From the NCBI GenBank assembly GCA_963734125.1, contig CAVTGB010000027.1, positions 1 to 19,470 of the forward strand: 19,470 nucleotides of DNA. Direction: 5' to 3'. The translations under genes and the position numbers were made by a program. Position 1 is the stretch's first letter; each line of letters starts with the position of its first letter. Positions 1 to 7,265 of this stretch are shown here, in pieces. The stretch is from DATARH01 sp963734125. Its GTDB lineage: Bacteria; Pseudomonadota; Alphaproteobacteria; ATCC43930; CGMCC-115725. A model generated the notes under the pieces. That model saw nothing but the letters and a program-made list of their open reading frames with translations, made no database searches and was not told the origin of the DNA.

Positions 1-139
1 AGTCCTTGCGCTCATCATCGTCTCCGGGTTGCCCGGGACGCTCGCCTGGGCGCTCGGGCTCCTGGTCGGGATCGACCTGGTATGGGGCGGCATGTCGCTG
101 ATCGCGATGGCGCTCTCGGCCCGCAACGCGGCCGGGTGA
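1..139 (+). CDS. HdeD/DUF308-family membrane protein, C-terminal fragment
   Basis: Only the last 45 residues or so are in the window, read from base 2 to the TGA at 137-139. The fragment is two hydrophobic stretches with the motif W-A-L-G-L-L-V-G-I-D-L-V-W-G-G, then a short charged tail (S-A-R-N-A-A-G). A conserved G-x-D at the start of a last membrane helix followed by a small polar tail is typical of the HdeD acid-resistance/DUF308 membrane family. The family is usually about 180-200 residues with six helices, so most of the protein lies off the left edge. It converges on the flavin oxidoreductase gene, with a degenerate palindromic repeat between them. Its role here is unknown; the family is linked to acid stress in enterobacteria. 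The assignment rests on a short fragment. Confidence 0.6.
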   Translation, partial: VLALIIVSGLPGTLAWALGLLVGIDLVWGGMSLIAMALSARNAAG

Positions 140-159
140 ACGGACGTCCGGCAACACGT

Positions 160-220
160 GTCATGCCGGGCGAGGCCGAAACCGGCGGCAGGGGTAGATC
201 CCGGCCTCCGCCAGGATGAC
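160..220. repeat. Degenerate palindromic intergenic repeat (GTCAT-CCGG family)
   Basis: Left arm 160-179 (GTCATGCCGGGCGAGGCCGA) and right arm 199-220 are imperfect inverted copies. They belong to the same family as the better preserved copies at 3577-3657 and 5645-5728. It lies between two convergent stop codons, so the hairpin may serve as a bidirectional terminator. No T-tract is visible. Confidence 0.55.
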
Positions 221-229
221 CCTACCGGG

Positions 230-1411
230 TCACTTCGCCGCCGCCGGTATCGCCGCGCGCGAACGGAAATGCGGCATGACCTTTTCGCCAACGATGCAGT
301 ACTGCTCGACGATCTGTTCGGTCGGCGTCGTCAGCGGCGGCGACAGGTTGACGTGCCGCATGCCCGGAAAGCGCTCTTCCAGGGTTTTCAAATGGGTGAC
401 GAGGTCGTCCGGCGTGCCGGCGAACCATGATCCCAGCTTCAGGTAATTGTCGACGGTCGGGACCCCGGCGGCATCCCAGCCGCCGCGTTTGGCGGCCGCG
501 TCCATCTGTTCCGGCGTGATGCCGGGGACGAAACCGAGCGGCGCGAACATCTTCACCTGTTCCTCGTAATACGGCACCATTTCGCGGATCGCCACTTCGC
601 GCGACTTGCCGAGAAAGATCGTGACGTTGATCGCGAGGTCCTCGCCGAGCTTCAGGTTGCGGCCGTGCGCCGCCGCGACCCGCTGGTAGGCCGCGATCGG
701 CCCTTCCGAGGTCGTCGCCGCGCCGCCGCCGACCATCCCCTTGATGCCGTGCTTCAGCATGAACTCGATGCCGCGCGTCGAGGCGCTGACGATCGGCTGC
801 CAGCATTCGACCGGGAGACGGAGCGGCCGCGGCACCAGGCTCAGCTCTTTCAGATCGTAGCCGCGGTAGGGCACCCGCGCCGGGATCGTCCAGTGCTTGC
901 CCTCGTGCGAGAAGCTCTCGTTGTTGAACGCCTTGAAGATGATCTCGACCGCCTCCTCGAAGACTTCGCGGTTGGCGTCCTGGTCGAGCATCGGACCGCC
1001 TAGCGTCTCCACCTCGCGGGTATGGTAGCCGCGCCCGACGCCGAACACGGTGCGCCCCTTGGTCAGGATATCGGCGACCGCGTAATCCTCGGCCAGACGC
1101 AACGGGTGCCACATCGGCGCGATGTTGAAGCCGCAACCGATCTTCAGCGTCTTCGTCAAGTGCGCCAGATGCACCGCCAGCATCAGGATGTTGGGCAGGC
1201 ACTCGTAACCCTCGTGCTGGAAGTGGTGCTCGGCCATCCACAGCGTATCCCAGCCGTAATCGTCCATGACCTTGGCGATCGCCTCGGTCTTGGCGAAGAC
1301 GCCGGCAAGCTGGTCGTTCGTATAGCGCCGGTCGTTGGCCGGGGTCGCATTCTGGCCGTGGTCGGGGAGGTCGATGTGGCCGGCGTAGACGGTCATGAAT
1401 TTGTCGATCAT
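230..1411 (-). CDS. LLM-class flavin-dependent oxidoreductase
   Basis: A 393-residue protein of the bacterial luciferase-like monooxygenase superfamily (PF00296), usually FMN- or F420-dependent oxidoreductases with a TIM-barrel fold. Visible family features are E-H-H-F at residues 61-64, a strand followed by H-P-L-R-L-A-E-D at 102-109, and G-R-G-Y-H at 126-130. Length is normal for the longer members of the family. The ATG is preceded by GGAAAGGAAA about 5-7 bases upstream, which supports this start. It is the last gene of the minus-strand series, 123 bases downstream of the prolyl oligopeptidase with a repeat in the gap, so co-transcription is possible but not shown. The substrate cannot be read from the sequence; relatives act on alkanesulfonates, nitrilotriacetate, aldehydes or hydrocarbons. 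It is cytoplasmic, with no signal peptide. Confidence 0.88.
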   Translation of the reverse strand: MIDKFMTVYAGHIDLPDHGQNATPANDRRYTNDQLAGVFAKTEAIAKVMDDYGWDTLWMAEHHFQHEGYECLPNILMLAVHLAHLTKTLKIGCGFNIAPMWHPLRLAEDYAVADILTKGRTVFGVGRGYHTREVETLGGPMLDQDANREVFEEAVEIIFKAFNNESFSHEGKHWTIPARVPYRGYDLKELSLVPRPLRLPVECWQPIVSASTRGIEFMLKHGIKGMVGGGAATTSEGPIAAYQRVAAAHGRNLKLGEDLAINVTIFLGKSREVAIREMVPYYEEQVKMFAPLGFVPGITPEQMDAAAKRGGWDAAGVPTVDNYLKLGSWFAGTPDDLVTHLKTLEERFPGMRHVNLSPPLTTPTEQIVEQYCIVGEKVMPHFRSRAAIPAAAK

Positions 1412-1436
1412 CGGGATTTCCTTTCCCAGGAGACGC

Positions 1437-1525
1437 CGTCATTGCGAGGAGCGTGAGCGAGGACGCAACACCGGCCGACGAAGCTCATTCTCACGAGATT
1501 GCGTCGCTCCGCCCGCAATGACAAT
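1437..1525. repeat. Palindromic intergenic repeat (CGTCATTGCGAGG family)
   Basis: The left arm starts CGTCATTGCGAGGAGCG at 1437 and the right arm ends CGCTCC-GCCCGCAATGACA near 1525. The arms are imperfect inverted copies around an unrelated centre. CGTCATTGCGAG elements of this form are widespread in alphaproteobacterial intergenic DNA. Here it fills most of the gap between the oligopeptidase stop and the LLM gene start and would be transcribed as a long hairpin. Confidence 0.75.
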
Positions 1526-1534
1526 CGCCAATGC

Positions 1535-3559
1535 TCAATCCACCAGCTTCTCGGTCAGATAGGTGAATTCGAGCGCGTTGCGCCGGGCGCGCTCGGCGAG
1601 GTTTGCCGCGGCGGAATGGCCGCCATCGACATTTTCGTAATAGAAAAACGTGAGACCCATCGCCGCCATCTTCGCCGCCATCTTGCGGGCATGTCCCGGA
1701 TGGACGCGGTCGTCCTTGGTCGAGGTGACGAAGAACACCTCGGGGTAGGCGATACCCGGGCGCAGATTGTGGTAGGGCGAGATCCGGCGCAGAAATTCGG
1801 CCTCCTCGGGCACATCGGGGTCGCCGTATTCGGCGATCCACGAGGCGCCGGCGAGCAATTTGTGATAGCGCAGCATGTCGAGGAGCGGCACCTGGATGAC
1901 GATGGCGCGGAACAAGTCCGGCCGCTGCACCAGCATCGCACCCATCAGGAGACCGCCGTTCGAGCCGCCCATGATGCCGAGTCGGCGCGGGCTCGTGATG
2001 CCGCGCCGGATCAGATCCTCGGCGACCGCGAGAAAATCGTCAAAGGCGCGCTGGCGCTCTGCTTTCAGCGCGGCCTTATGCCATTGCGGGCCGAATTCGC
2101 CGCCGCCGCGGATATTGGCGAGGACATAGACCCCGCCCTTCTCGCACCACAGCTTGCCGATGACGCCAGCATAGGATGGGGTCATCGACACCTGGAACCC
2201 GCCATAGCCGTAGAGCAGCGTCGGCGCTGTGCCGTCAAGCTCAAGGGCCTTCGGGCGGACGACGAAATAGGGCACCGCGGTGCCATCGGCCGAGGTCGCC
2301 TCGAACTGCTCGACGGTGCTGTTGGCGCCGTCGAAGCGCGCCGGCAGTGACTTGAGGACGGTGGGCGCGGCCGAACCCGGTTCGACCAGCCAGAGCGCGT
2401 TGGGGCTGAGGAACCCGGCGACGTCGATAAACCCGCGGTCCTCGCGCTCACTCGTATCGACGATATGGAGCGAGGCGTGCTCGGGGAGCGCCAACGGGCT
2501 GGCCGCCCAACGCCCGCCCTCGAAGCGGAAGGCGACCGCGCTGCCCTCGACGTTGCGATAGATCGTCGCCAGCAGAAGGTTGCGGGTCGTGGCGACATCC
2601 TCGATCGCCGCGCGCGGTCCCGGCGCATGGACCAGGAGCGGCGCCGCCGCGGCGGGGTCGGCGAGGCATGCGGCAAGATCGAGCGAAATGAGCGCGCCCG
2701 CGGGGTAATTCGAGCCCCAATCTTCTTCGAGCGAGAATACCAGCTGATCCGCGACAAAGCCGCGAAAGCTTGAACGCGCCGGCAGCGGCAGGCGGAGCGG
2801 GCCACTCGCAGTCAAGAGGTAGCGCTCGCTCTCGAAGAAGCTGACCTGGCGGTTGACGAGGATGCCCTTCACCCGCCCCTCGGGGTCGCGCAGCACGCTG
2901 GCACCGACGCTGACGTCCTCGGCGGTACCGGCGAACAACTCTTCCGCCTTGTCGAGCGGTGCACCGCGGGAGAGCCGCTTCAAGATGAACGGATAGCCGG
3001 AGGCGGTCATCGTCCCCGGCCCCCAGTCGCGCGCGACGATCAGCGTGTCGCCGTCGAGCCAGACCGCGCTCTGCTTACCCTCGGGGAGGAAGAACCCGCC
3101 TTCGACAAAGCGCCTGGCGCCGAGGTCGAATTCGCGCCGCTCGCTGGCGTCCTTGCCGCCATCGGAGAGGCTGACTAGAGCCTGGCGATAATCCGGCCGC
3201 AGGACGCTCGCGCCGTGAAACACCCAGTTGCGCCCCTCGGCGGCGGCCAGCGCATCGACATCGAGGAGCGTCTGCCAATCCGGCGCATCTGTCGCGAACG
3301 ACGCGAGGGTCGTCACCCGCCACAGCCCCCGGACATGCACATCGTCCTGCCAGAAATTGGCGAGGCCCTCCCCTAGAAAGCTCGGATAGGGGATGCGGTC
3401 CGAAGCAGTGACGACCCCCAGCGCTTCGTTGTGCATCAGCTGATAGCGCGGATCACCTTCGAGGAGCGCGAGGCTGCGGGCGTTCTGGGTGCGCACCCAT
3501 TCGAGCGCGCGCGCGCCCTCAACCTCCTCCAGCCACAAAAACGTGTCGTCTTCTTTCAT
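1535..3559 (-). CDS. Prolyl oligopeptidase family serine peptidase (S9A)
   Basis: A 674-residue protein with an N-terminal beta-propeller (roughly 70-400) and a C-terminal alpha/beta-hydrolase domain (roughly 430-674). The catalytic triad is visible: nucleophile Ser533 in G-G-S-N-G-G, Asp in the D-D-R-V loop at 616-619, and His648 in D-G-G-H-S. These match the S9A family, which cleaves short proline-containing peptides. The start chosen is the ATG reading M-K-E-D-D-T-F-L-W-L-E-E-V, because W-L-E is the normal family N-terminus. The open frame runs 35 codons further upstream, but that part is translated from a palindromic repeat. The ribosome site is weak (GGAGAA about 14 bases upstream). There is no signal peptide, so it is probably cytoplasmic. 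It lies downstream of the Ldh-family gene on the same strand. Confidence 0.93.
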   Translation of the reverse strand: MKEDDTFLWLEEVEGARALEWVRTQNARSLALLEGDPRYQLMHNEALGVVTASDRIPYPSFLGEGLANFWQDDVHVRGLWRVTTLASFATDAPDWQTLLDVDALAAAEGRNWVFHGASVLRPDYRQALVSLSDGGKDASERREFDLGARRFVEGGFFLPEGKQSAVWLDGDTLIVARDWGPGTMTASGYPFILKRLSRGAPLDKAEELFAGTAEDVSVGASVLRDPEGRVKGILVNRQVSFFESERYLLTASGPLRLPLPARSSFRGFVADQLVFSLEEDWGSNYPAGALISLDLAACLADPAAAAPLLVHAPGPRAAIEDVATTRNLLLATIYRNVEGSAVAFRFEGGRWAASPLALPEHASLHIVDTSEREDRGFIDVAGFLSPNALWLVEPGSAAPTVLKSLPARFDGANSTVEQFEATSADGTAVPYFVVRPKALELDGTAPTLLYGYGGFQVSMTPSYAGVIGKLWCEKGGVYVLANIRGGGEFGPQWHKAALKAERQRAFDDFLAVAEDLIRRGITSPRRLGIMGGSNGGLLMGAMLVQRPDLFRAIVIQVPLLDMLRYHKLLAGASWIAEYGDPDVPEEAEFLRRISPYHNLRPGIAYPEVFFVTSTKDDRVHPGHARKMAAKMAAMGLTFFYYENVDGGHSAAANLAERARRNALEFTYLTEKLVD

Positions 3560-3576
3560 GATTACAGCCGCTTCTC

Positions 3577-3657
3577 CGTGTTCCCGGCGAAGGCCGAGAC
3601 CCATTTTGCGGTGTCTCGGGCGCCGAACCATGGATCCCGGCCTTCGCCGGGAACACG
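3577..3657. repeat. Palindromic intergenic repeat (CCCGGCGAAGGCCG family)
   Basis: Arms at 3577-3603 and 3631-3657 are inverted copies with about three mismatches over 27 bases; the shared core is TTCCCGGCGAAGGCCG. The spacer is 27 bases. It sits between the Ldh-family stop and the oligopeptidase start, and it creates a false N-terminal extension of the oligopeptidase reading frame. Confidence 0.8.
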
Positions 3658-3670
3658 GTGCCAAAGGGGT

Positions 3671-4723
3671 CTACGCCTCGACCAGGACGTTGACGGTGCG
3701 CGCCGCGGCGGCGAACTCGCGCCAGGTTTCCTCGTCGATCGGCACTCCCTCGGCGATCCGCTTTTCACGCATCAACCGCTCGGGGTCGCCGGGGATCAGC
3801 ACCGGTTCGCCGGCGCGTCGTGGTGGCGAGGCGGTGACATAGTCGGTCATCGCCTGGATCTCCTCGGTGAGCCAGTCGGGCTCGGTGAGCCGCGCCGGAT
3901 CGATAACGATGAGCAGCATACCGTTGGTGACGCTCGCGTCCTCTTGCCGTTCGGGCCGCATCGTGCCGCTGCCGGTCACCGCCCCCGCCAGGATCTCGCA
4001 GATGAACGCCAGCGCGTAGCCCTTGTGCTCGGCGAAGGTGAGGAGCGCGCCGCGCGGCCGGCGGTACATGACGTTGGGGTCGGTTGTCGGCTGGCCGTCG
4101 GCATCGAGCAGGGTGCCCTCGGCGATCTGTTCGCCCTTGTTGCGCGCCACCCTGACCTTGCCCATCGCGATGCGGCTGGTTGCCATGTCGGCGATGATCG
4201 GCCGGTCCGGCGTCGGGCCGGGGATCGCGACCGTCACCGGGTTGGTGCCGAAGCGCGCGTCGCTGCCGCGCCACGGCGCCACGGCCGGGCGCTGGTCGGT
4301 GATGTTGACGAACGAGATCGACACCAGCCCGGCCGCGGCGCACATCTCGCCATAGGTGCCGACCCGGCCGATATGATGGGCGTTGCGCAGCGCGACGACC
4401 GCGACCCCGGTTTCCTTTGCCCTGCCGATGCCGAGCAGCGTCGCCTCGCGCGCGACGATCTGGCCCCAGCCGCGGGCGCCGTCATAGACGATCATCGAGC
4501 CGGCATCGCTGACCACATGCCCCTTCTGATTGATCGCCGCCTTGCCGTTGCCGAGGTTGCGCAGGTAGTTGGCGATGAGCCCGATGCCATGGCTGTCATG
4601 CCCGCGAAGATTGGCGTCGACGAGGTGTCCCGCGACGATTTTGGCTTCGTCCTCGCTGCTGCCGGCGGCGGCGAAGACGCGCTCGACGAGGCGGTGCAGT
4701 TCGGCGTGATCGACGGTTTTCAT
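3671..4723 (-). CDS. Ldh-family (malate/L-lactate dehydrogenase type 2) oxidoreductase
   Basis: A 350-residue protein of the Ldh_2 family (PF02615), NAD(P)-dependent dehydrogenases that interconvert 2-hydroxyacids and 2-oxoacids (malate, lactate, ureidoglycolate, 2,3-diketogulonate and others). Typical motifs are G-H-D-S-H-G at 41-46, N-A-H-H-I-G at 114-119, R-F-G-T-N-P at 157-162 and H-K-G-Y-A-L at 233-238. Length matches the family. Its ATG overlaps the pheA stop codon by ATGA (4720-4723), which implies translational coupling and one transcript with pheA. Because PheA makes phenylpyruvate, a 2-oxoacid, reduction of phenylpyruvate to phenyllactate is a possible role; that is inference from position only. 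The specific substrate cannot be assigned from sequence. Confidence 0.9.
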   Translation of the reverse strand: MKTVDHAELHRLVERVFAAAGSSEDEAKIVAGHLVDANLRGHDSHGIGLIANYLRNLGNGKAAINQKGHVVSDAGSMIVYDGARGWGQIVAREATLLGIGRAKETGVAVVALRNAHHIGRVGTYGEMCAAAGLVSISFVNITDQRPAVAPWRGSDARFGTNPVTVAIPGPTPDRPIIADMATSRIAMGKVRVARNKGEQIAEGTLLDADGQPTTDPNVMYRRPRGALLTFAEHKGYALAFICEILAGAVTGSGTMRPERQEDASVTNGMLLIVIDPARLTEPDWLTEEIQAMTDYVTASPPRRAGEPVLIPGDPERLMREKRIAEGVPIDEETWREFAAAARTVNVLVEA

Positions 4724-5601
4724 GCGGATAGGCCCCTCTCCTCTTGGCGCGCGGCAATGCGTTGCGGGTGCGCCGGGTAGACGCCGAGGATCTTGACCTC
4801 GGTTGAAAAGAAGGCGAGTTCCTCGAGCGCCAGTTTGAGCGGGCGGTCCTCGGGGTGAGCTTCGACATCGGCATAGAACTGGGTCGCCGCGAACCGGCCC
4901 CCGACCATGTAGCTTTCGAGCTTGGTCATGTTGACGCCATTGGTGGCGAACCCGCCGAGCGCCTTGTAGAGCGCCGCCGGAACGTTGCGCACGTTGAAGA
5001 CGAAGGTCGTCACGCTCGGCCCCCCGCGCCGCGCCCGCTGCGCCTCGCGCGACATGACGAGAAAACGGGTTGTGTTGTGCTCGGCGTCCTCGATGTTTTC
5101 GGCAAGCGAGACGAGGCCATAAATCTCGCCGGCAAGTTCCGAAGCGATCGCGGCGATCGTCGGGTCGCCGAGTTCCTTGATTTCACCGGCGCTTCCCGCC
5201 GTATCGGCGCGCACCACCGGCTGGAGACCATGGGCGCGGATGAAGTTGCGGCACTGCGAGAGCGCGTGGACGTGGCTGCGGACGGTGCGGATTTGATCGA
5301 GGCTCGCCCCGGGCAGGGCCAGGAGATGATGGCTGCACCCGCTCAAAATGCTCGGCGATGATGAAAAGCCCGAATCGGGCATCAGATGATGAATATCGGC
5401 GACCCTTCCGGCGACCGAGTTCTCGATCGGCATCATGGCGAGCGCGGCCCGGCCCTCGCGCACCGCGGCGAAGGCGTCCTCGAAGGCGGCGCACGGCAGC
5501 GTCGTCATCGCCGGATAGACATGCCGGCAGGCGAGATCGGAATAGGCGCCGGGCGCCCCCTGAAAGGCGATGGTCTGAGTCGGGTTGGGTGTGTCTGTCA
5601 T
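4720..5601 (-). CDS. pheA: Prephenate dehydratase with C-terminal ACT domain
   Basis: A 293-residue monofunctional prephenate dehydratase, which decarboxylates and dehydrates prephenate to phenylpyruvate for phenylalanine synthesis. The catalytic domain covers about 10-185, with F-Q-G-x-x-G-A-Y-S at the start, P-I-E-N-S at 58-62 and the catalytic T-T-R-F at 177-180. The ACT domain (about 198-275), with T-K-L-E-S at 226-230, is the expected phenylalanine sensor. There is no chorismate mutase domain. The start is the ATG reading M-T-D-T-P; the longer open frame upstream is repeat sequence. Residues 79-90 (bases 5332-5367) do not look like the family. The expected residues L-F-I-I-A-E-H-F-E-R-V-Q are encoded in a neighbouring frame, so two compensating indels flank this stretch. 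The gene overlaps the next one by ATGA. Confidence 0.92.
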   Translation of the reverse strand: MTDTPNPTQTIAFQGAPGAYSDLACRHVYPAMTTLPCAAFEDAFAAVREGRAALAMMPIENSVAGRVADIHHLMPDSGFSSSPSILSGCSHHLLALPGASLDQIRTVRSHVHALSQCRNFIRAHGLQPVVRADTAGSAGEIKELGDPTIAAIASELAGEIYGLVSLAENIEDAEHNTTRFLVMSREAQRARRGGPSVTTFVFNVRNVPAALYKALGGFATNGVNMTKLESYMVGGRFAATQFYADVEAHPEDRPLKLALEELAFFSTEVKILGVYPAHPQRIAARQEERGLSA

Positions 5602-5644
5602 TTCGTACACTACCGAGGTTCTACTCTGTCGTTCCACGATAACA

Positions 5645-5728
5645 TTGTCATCCCGGCGAAAGCCGGGACCCATTTCCGCAACAACTCGAATGCGCAGGAG
5701 TGGGTCCCGGCTTTCGCCGGGATGACAA
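5645..5728. repeat. Palindromic repeat with perfect 28-bp arms
   Basis: Arm 5645-5672 (core GTCATCCCGGCGAAAGCCGG) is perfectly inverted at 5701-5728, with a 28-base centre. This is the best preserved copy of the family also seen at 160-220, 3577-3657 and, as a single arm, 9905-9934. It separates kdsB from pheA, both on the minus strand, and would form a strong hairpin in a shared transcript. Confidence 0.92.
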
Positions 5729-5744
5729 TAGAATTGAGCGGCTT

Positions 5745-6542
5745 TTAGGAATCGCTCTTCCGGCCGCCTGGGCTCTGCATCAGCACCTCGGCCCGTTCAA
5801 GGTCCTCCGGGGTGTCGACCTGGACCCCGAGCCATTCCGGGTCGATGAGACTGACCGCGATGCGCATCCCGGCTTCGAGGGCGCGCAACTGTTCGAGGCG
5901 CTCGCGCTGTTCGAGGACGCCGCGCGGCAGGGTAACGAAGCGGTCGAGCGCGGCGCGGCGATAGGCATAGAGCCCGATATGCTCGTAATGCGGCCCCTCA
6001 CCCCACGGCACCGCCGCCTTCGAAAAATAGAGCGCGCGGGCGGGGCGGCCGGGATCGACGAACCCGGCGACCACCTTGTTGACGCTGGTCGCAGCGAGCG
6101 CCGCGGGATCGGTGATCAGCGCAGCCAGGGTCGCGATGTCGGCCTCGCTCTCGGACAGCGCGGCAAGCGCGACGCGGATCGCCTGTGGCTCGAGCATCGG
6201 CATGTCGCCTTGCACGTTGATGACCGCGTCATGCGCATGCTCCGGGTCGAGGAGGGTCACCGCCGCCTGGATGCGGTCGGAGCCGGTCGGCAATGCCGGA
6301 TCGGTCATCACCCAGTGGCCGCCGAGCTGCTCGATGATTTCGGCGATCGCCTGGTCGCCGCAGGCGACGACGACCGGGCCGACGCCGGCGGCGACGGCGC
6401 GGCGCCAGACATGCGCGATCATCGGCACCCCGGCGATGAGCGCGAGCGGCTTATTCGGCAGCCGGCTCGCCGCGAGGCGGGCCGGGATCAGCACGATCGG
6501 GTTGGCGATCGGGTTATTGGCGGGCGGGCGAGCGGCAGGCAC
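5745..6542 (-). CDS. kdsB: 3-deoxy-manno-octulosonate cytidylyltransferase (CMP-KDO synthetase)
   Basis: A 265-residue enzyme that activates KDO with CTP to give CMP-KDO for lipid A/LPS inner core assembly; it is cytoplasmic. Visible motifs are the nucleotide-binding loop P-A-R-L-A-A-S-R-L-P-N-K-P-L near residues 20-33, T-G-S-D-R at 86-90, the metal-binding region N-V-Q-G-D-M-P at 109-115, and H-I-G-L-Y-A-Y-R, all normal for KdsB. There is no ATG in the right place. I chose the GTG at 6542, with a purine-rich stretch (GAGGGA) about 12 bases upstream; a TTG a few codons earlier or a GTG nearer the motif are alternatives. It is divergent from the cytochrome c gene, and pheA lies downstream, an order I recall from other alphaproteobacteria. 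The presence of kdsB implies a KDO-containing outer membrane. Confidence 0.9.
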   Translation of the reverse strand: MPAARPPANNPIANPIVLIPARLAASRLPNKPLALIAGVPMIAHVWRRAVAAGVGPVVVACGDQAIAEIIEQLGGHWVMTDPALPTGSDRIQAAVTLLDPEHAHDAVINVQGDMPMLEPQAIRVALAALSESEADIATLAALITDPAALAATSVNKVVAGFVDPGRPARALYFSKAAVPWGEGPHYEHIGLYAYRRAALDRFVTLPRGVLEQRERLEQLRALEAGMRIAVSLIDPEWLGVQVDTPEDLERAEVLMQSPGGRKSDS

Positions 6543-6729
6543 GGCGGCCAACGGTCCCTCAAGTCCTTCAAGAGAGAAACAGGCAGCGACAAGATGCCCG
6601 GTTCGTTTGCCCGCCGGAAGCGTGATAATTCGGTTGAGTTGGCGCCCGGAATCCGATTTCCTGCCGCGCGCGCCGCCGTCGGCCGATGCCGCACCCGCCG
6701 CCCGCGAGCGGCCAACCAAAAGGACGATG
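6543..6729. promoter_or_regulatory. Divergent intergenic region between kdsB and the cytochrome c gene
   Basis: These 187 bases must contain promoters for both directions. On the plus strand, GATAAT at 6624-6629 is a good -10, with a poor -35 (TTCGTT, 6602-6607) at 16-base spacing. I cannot pick out a convincing minus-strand promoter. Both flanking reading frames stay open across this region, so the start codons rather than stops define its limits. Confidence 0.3.
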
Positions 6730-7258
6730 ATGTCGTCGTTCGAGTGGAACAAGATCATCGCATCGGTGCTGACTGCGATGATCGTCGCAATGGTCTCGGG
6801 CATCCTGGCGAGCAAGCTCGTCCACCCCAACCATCTGGAGCACCTGGCCTACGTGCCGCCCGGCGCCGAGGGCGGAGCAAAGGCGACAGCGGCGGCTCCA
6901 GAAGCGGCGCCTGCCGGCCCCGAGCCGATCGGGCCCTACATGGCAAAGGCCGATCCGGCCAAAGGCCAGCAGATCGCCAAGGTCTGCCTGCAATGCCACA
7001 CCTTCGCCAAGGGGGAACCGAACAAGATCGGCCCCAATCTCTGGGACATCATGGAAGAGAACATCGCCAGCGTCTCCGGCTACCAGTTTTCCAACGCGCT
7101 GGCCGCCGACAAGGACAAGAAGTGGGACCCAGACGAATTGAACATCATGGCTCTACAAGCCGCAGGAGTTCGCCAAGGGTACCAAGATGACGTTCCCGGG
7201 CCTGCCCAAGGCGCAGGACCGCGCCGATGTGATCGCCTACCTCCAAAGCCTCAAATAG
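6730..7258 (+). pseudogene. Membrane-anchored c-type cytochrome (CycM/c552-like), frameshifted
   Basis: A class I c-type cytochrome carrying electrons at the periplasmic face of the inner membrane. Residues 8-30 form an uncleaved membrane anchor, followed by an Ala/Pro-rich linker (about 42-68) and the heme site C-L-Q-C-H at 86-90. The frame is intact through W-D-P-D-E-L-N (131-138) and then shifts. One extra base in AACATCATGG (7141-7150) moves translation out of the family frame. Removing one base near 7147 restores W-L-Y-K-P-Q-E-F-A-K-G-T-K-M-T-F-P-G-L-P-K and the rest of the domain to the TAG at 7256-7258. The axial Met (K-M-T-F) lies beyond the shift, so the unshifted product could not ligate heme normally; it would run to 7329 in an unrelated frame. 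The ATG at 6730 has AAGGA five bases upstream. Sequencing error or true pseudogene cannot be told apart here. Confidence 0.82.
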
Positions 7259-7265
7259 GAGGAAT

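Noticed and set aside
3431..4780. Long open frame antisense to the Ldh-family gene
   Set aside because: It has biased composition and no recognisable motif, and the opposite strand encodes a complete conserved enzyme.
7141..7150. Programmed ribosomal frameshift in the cytochrome gene
   Set aside because: There is no slippery heptamer or downstream pseudoknot visible, and cytochromes of this type are not known to use frameshifting.
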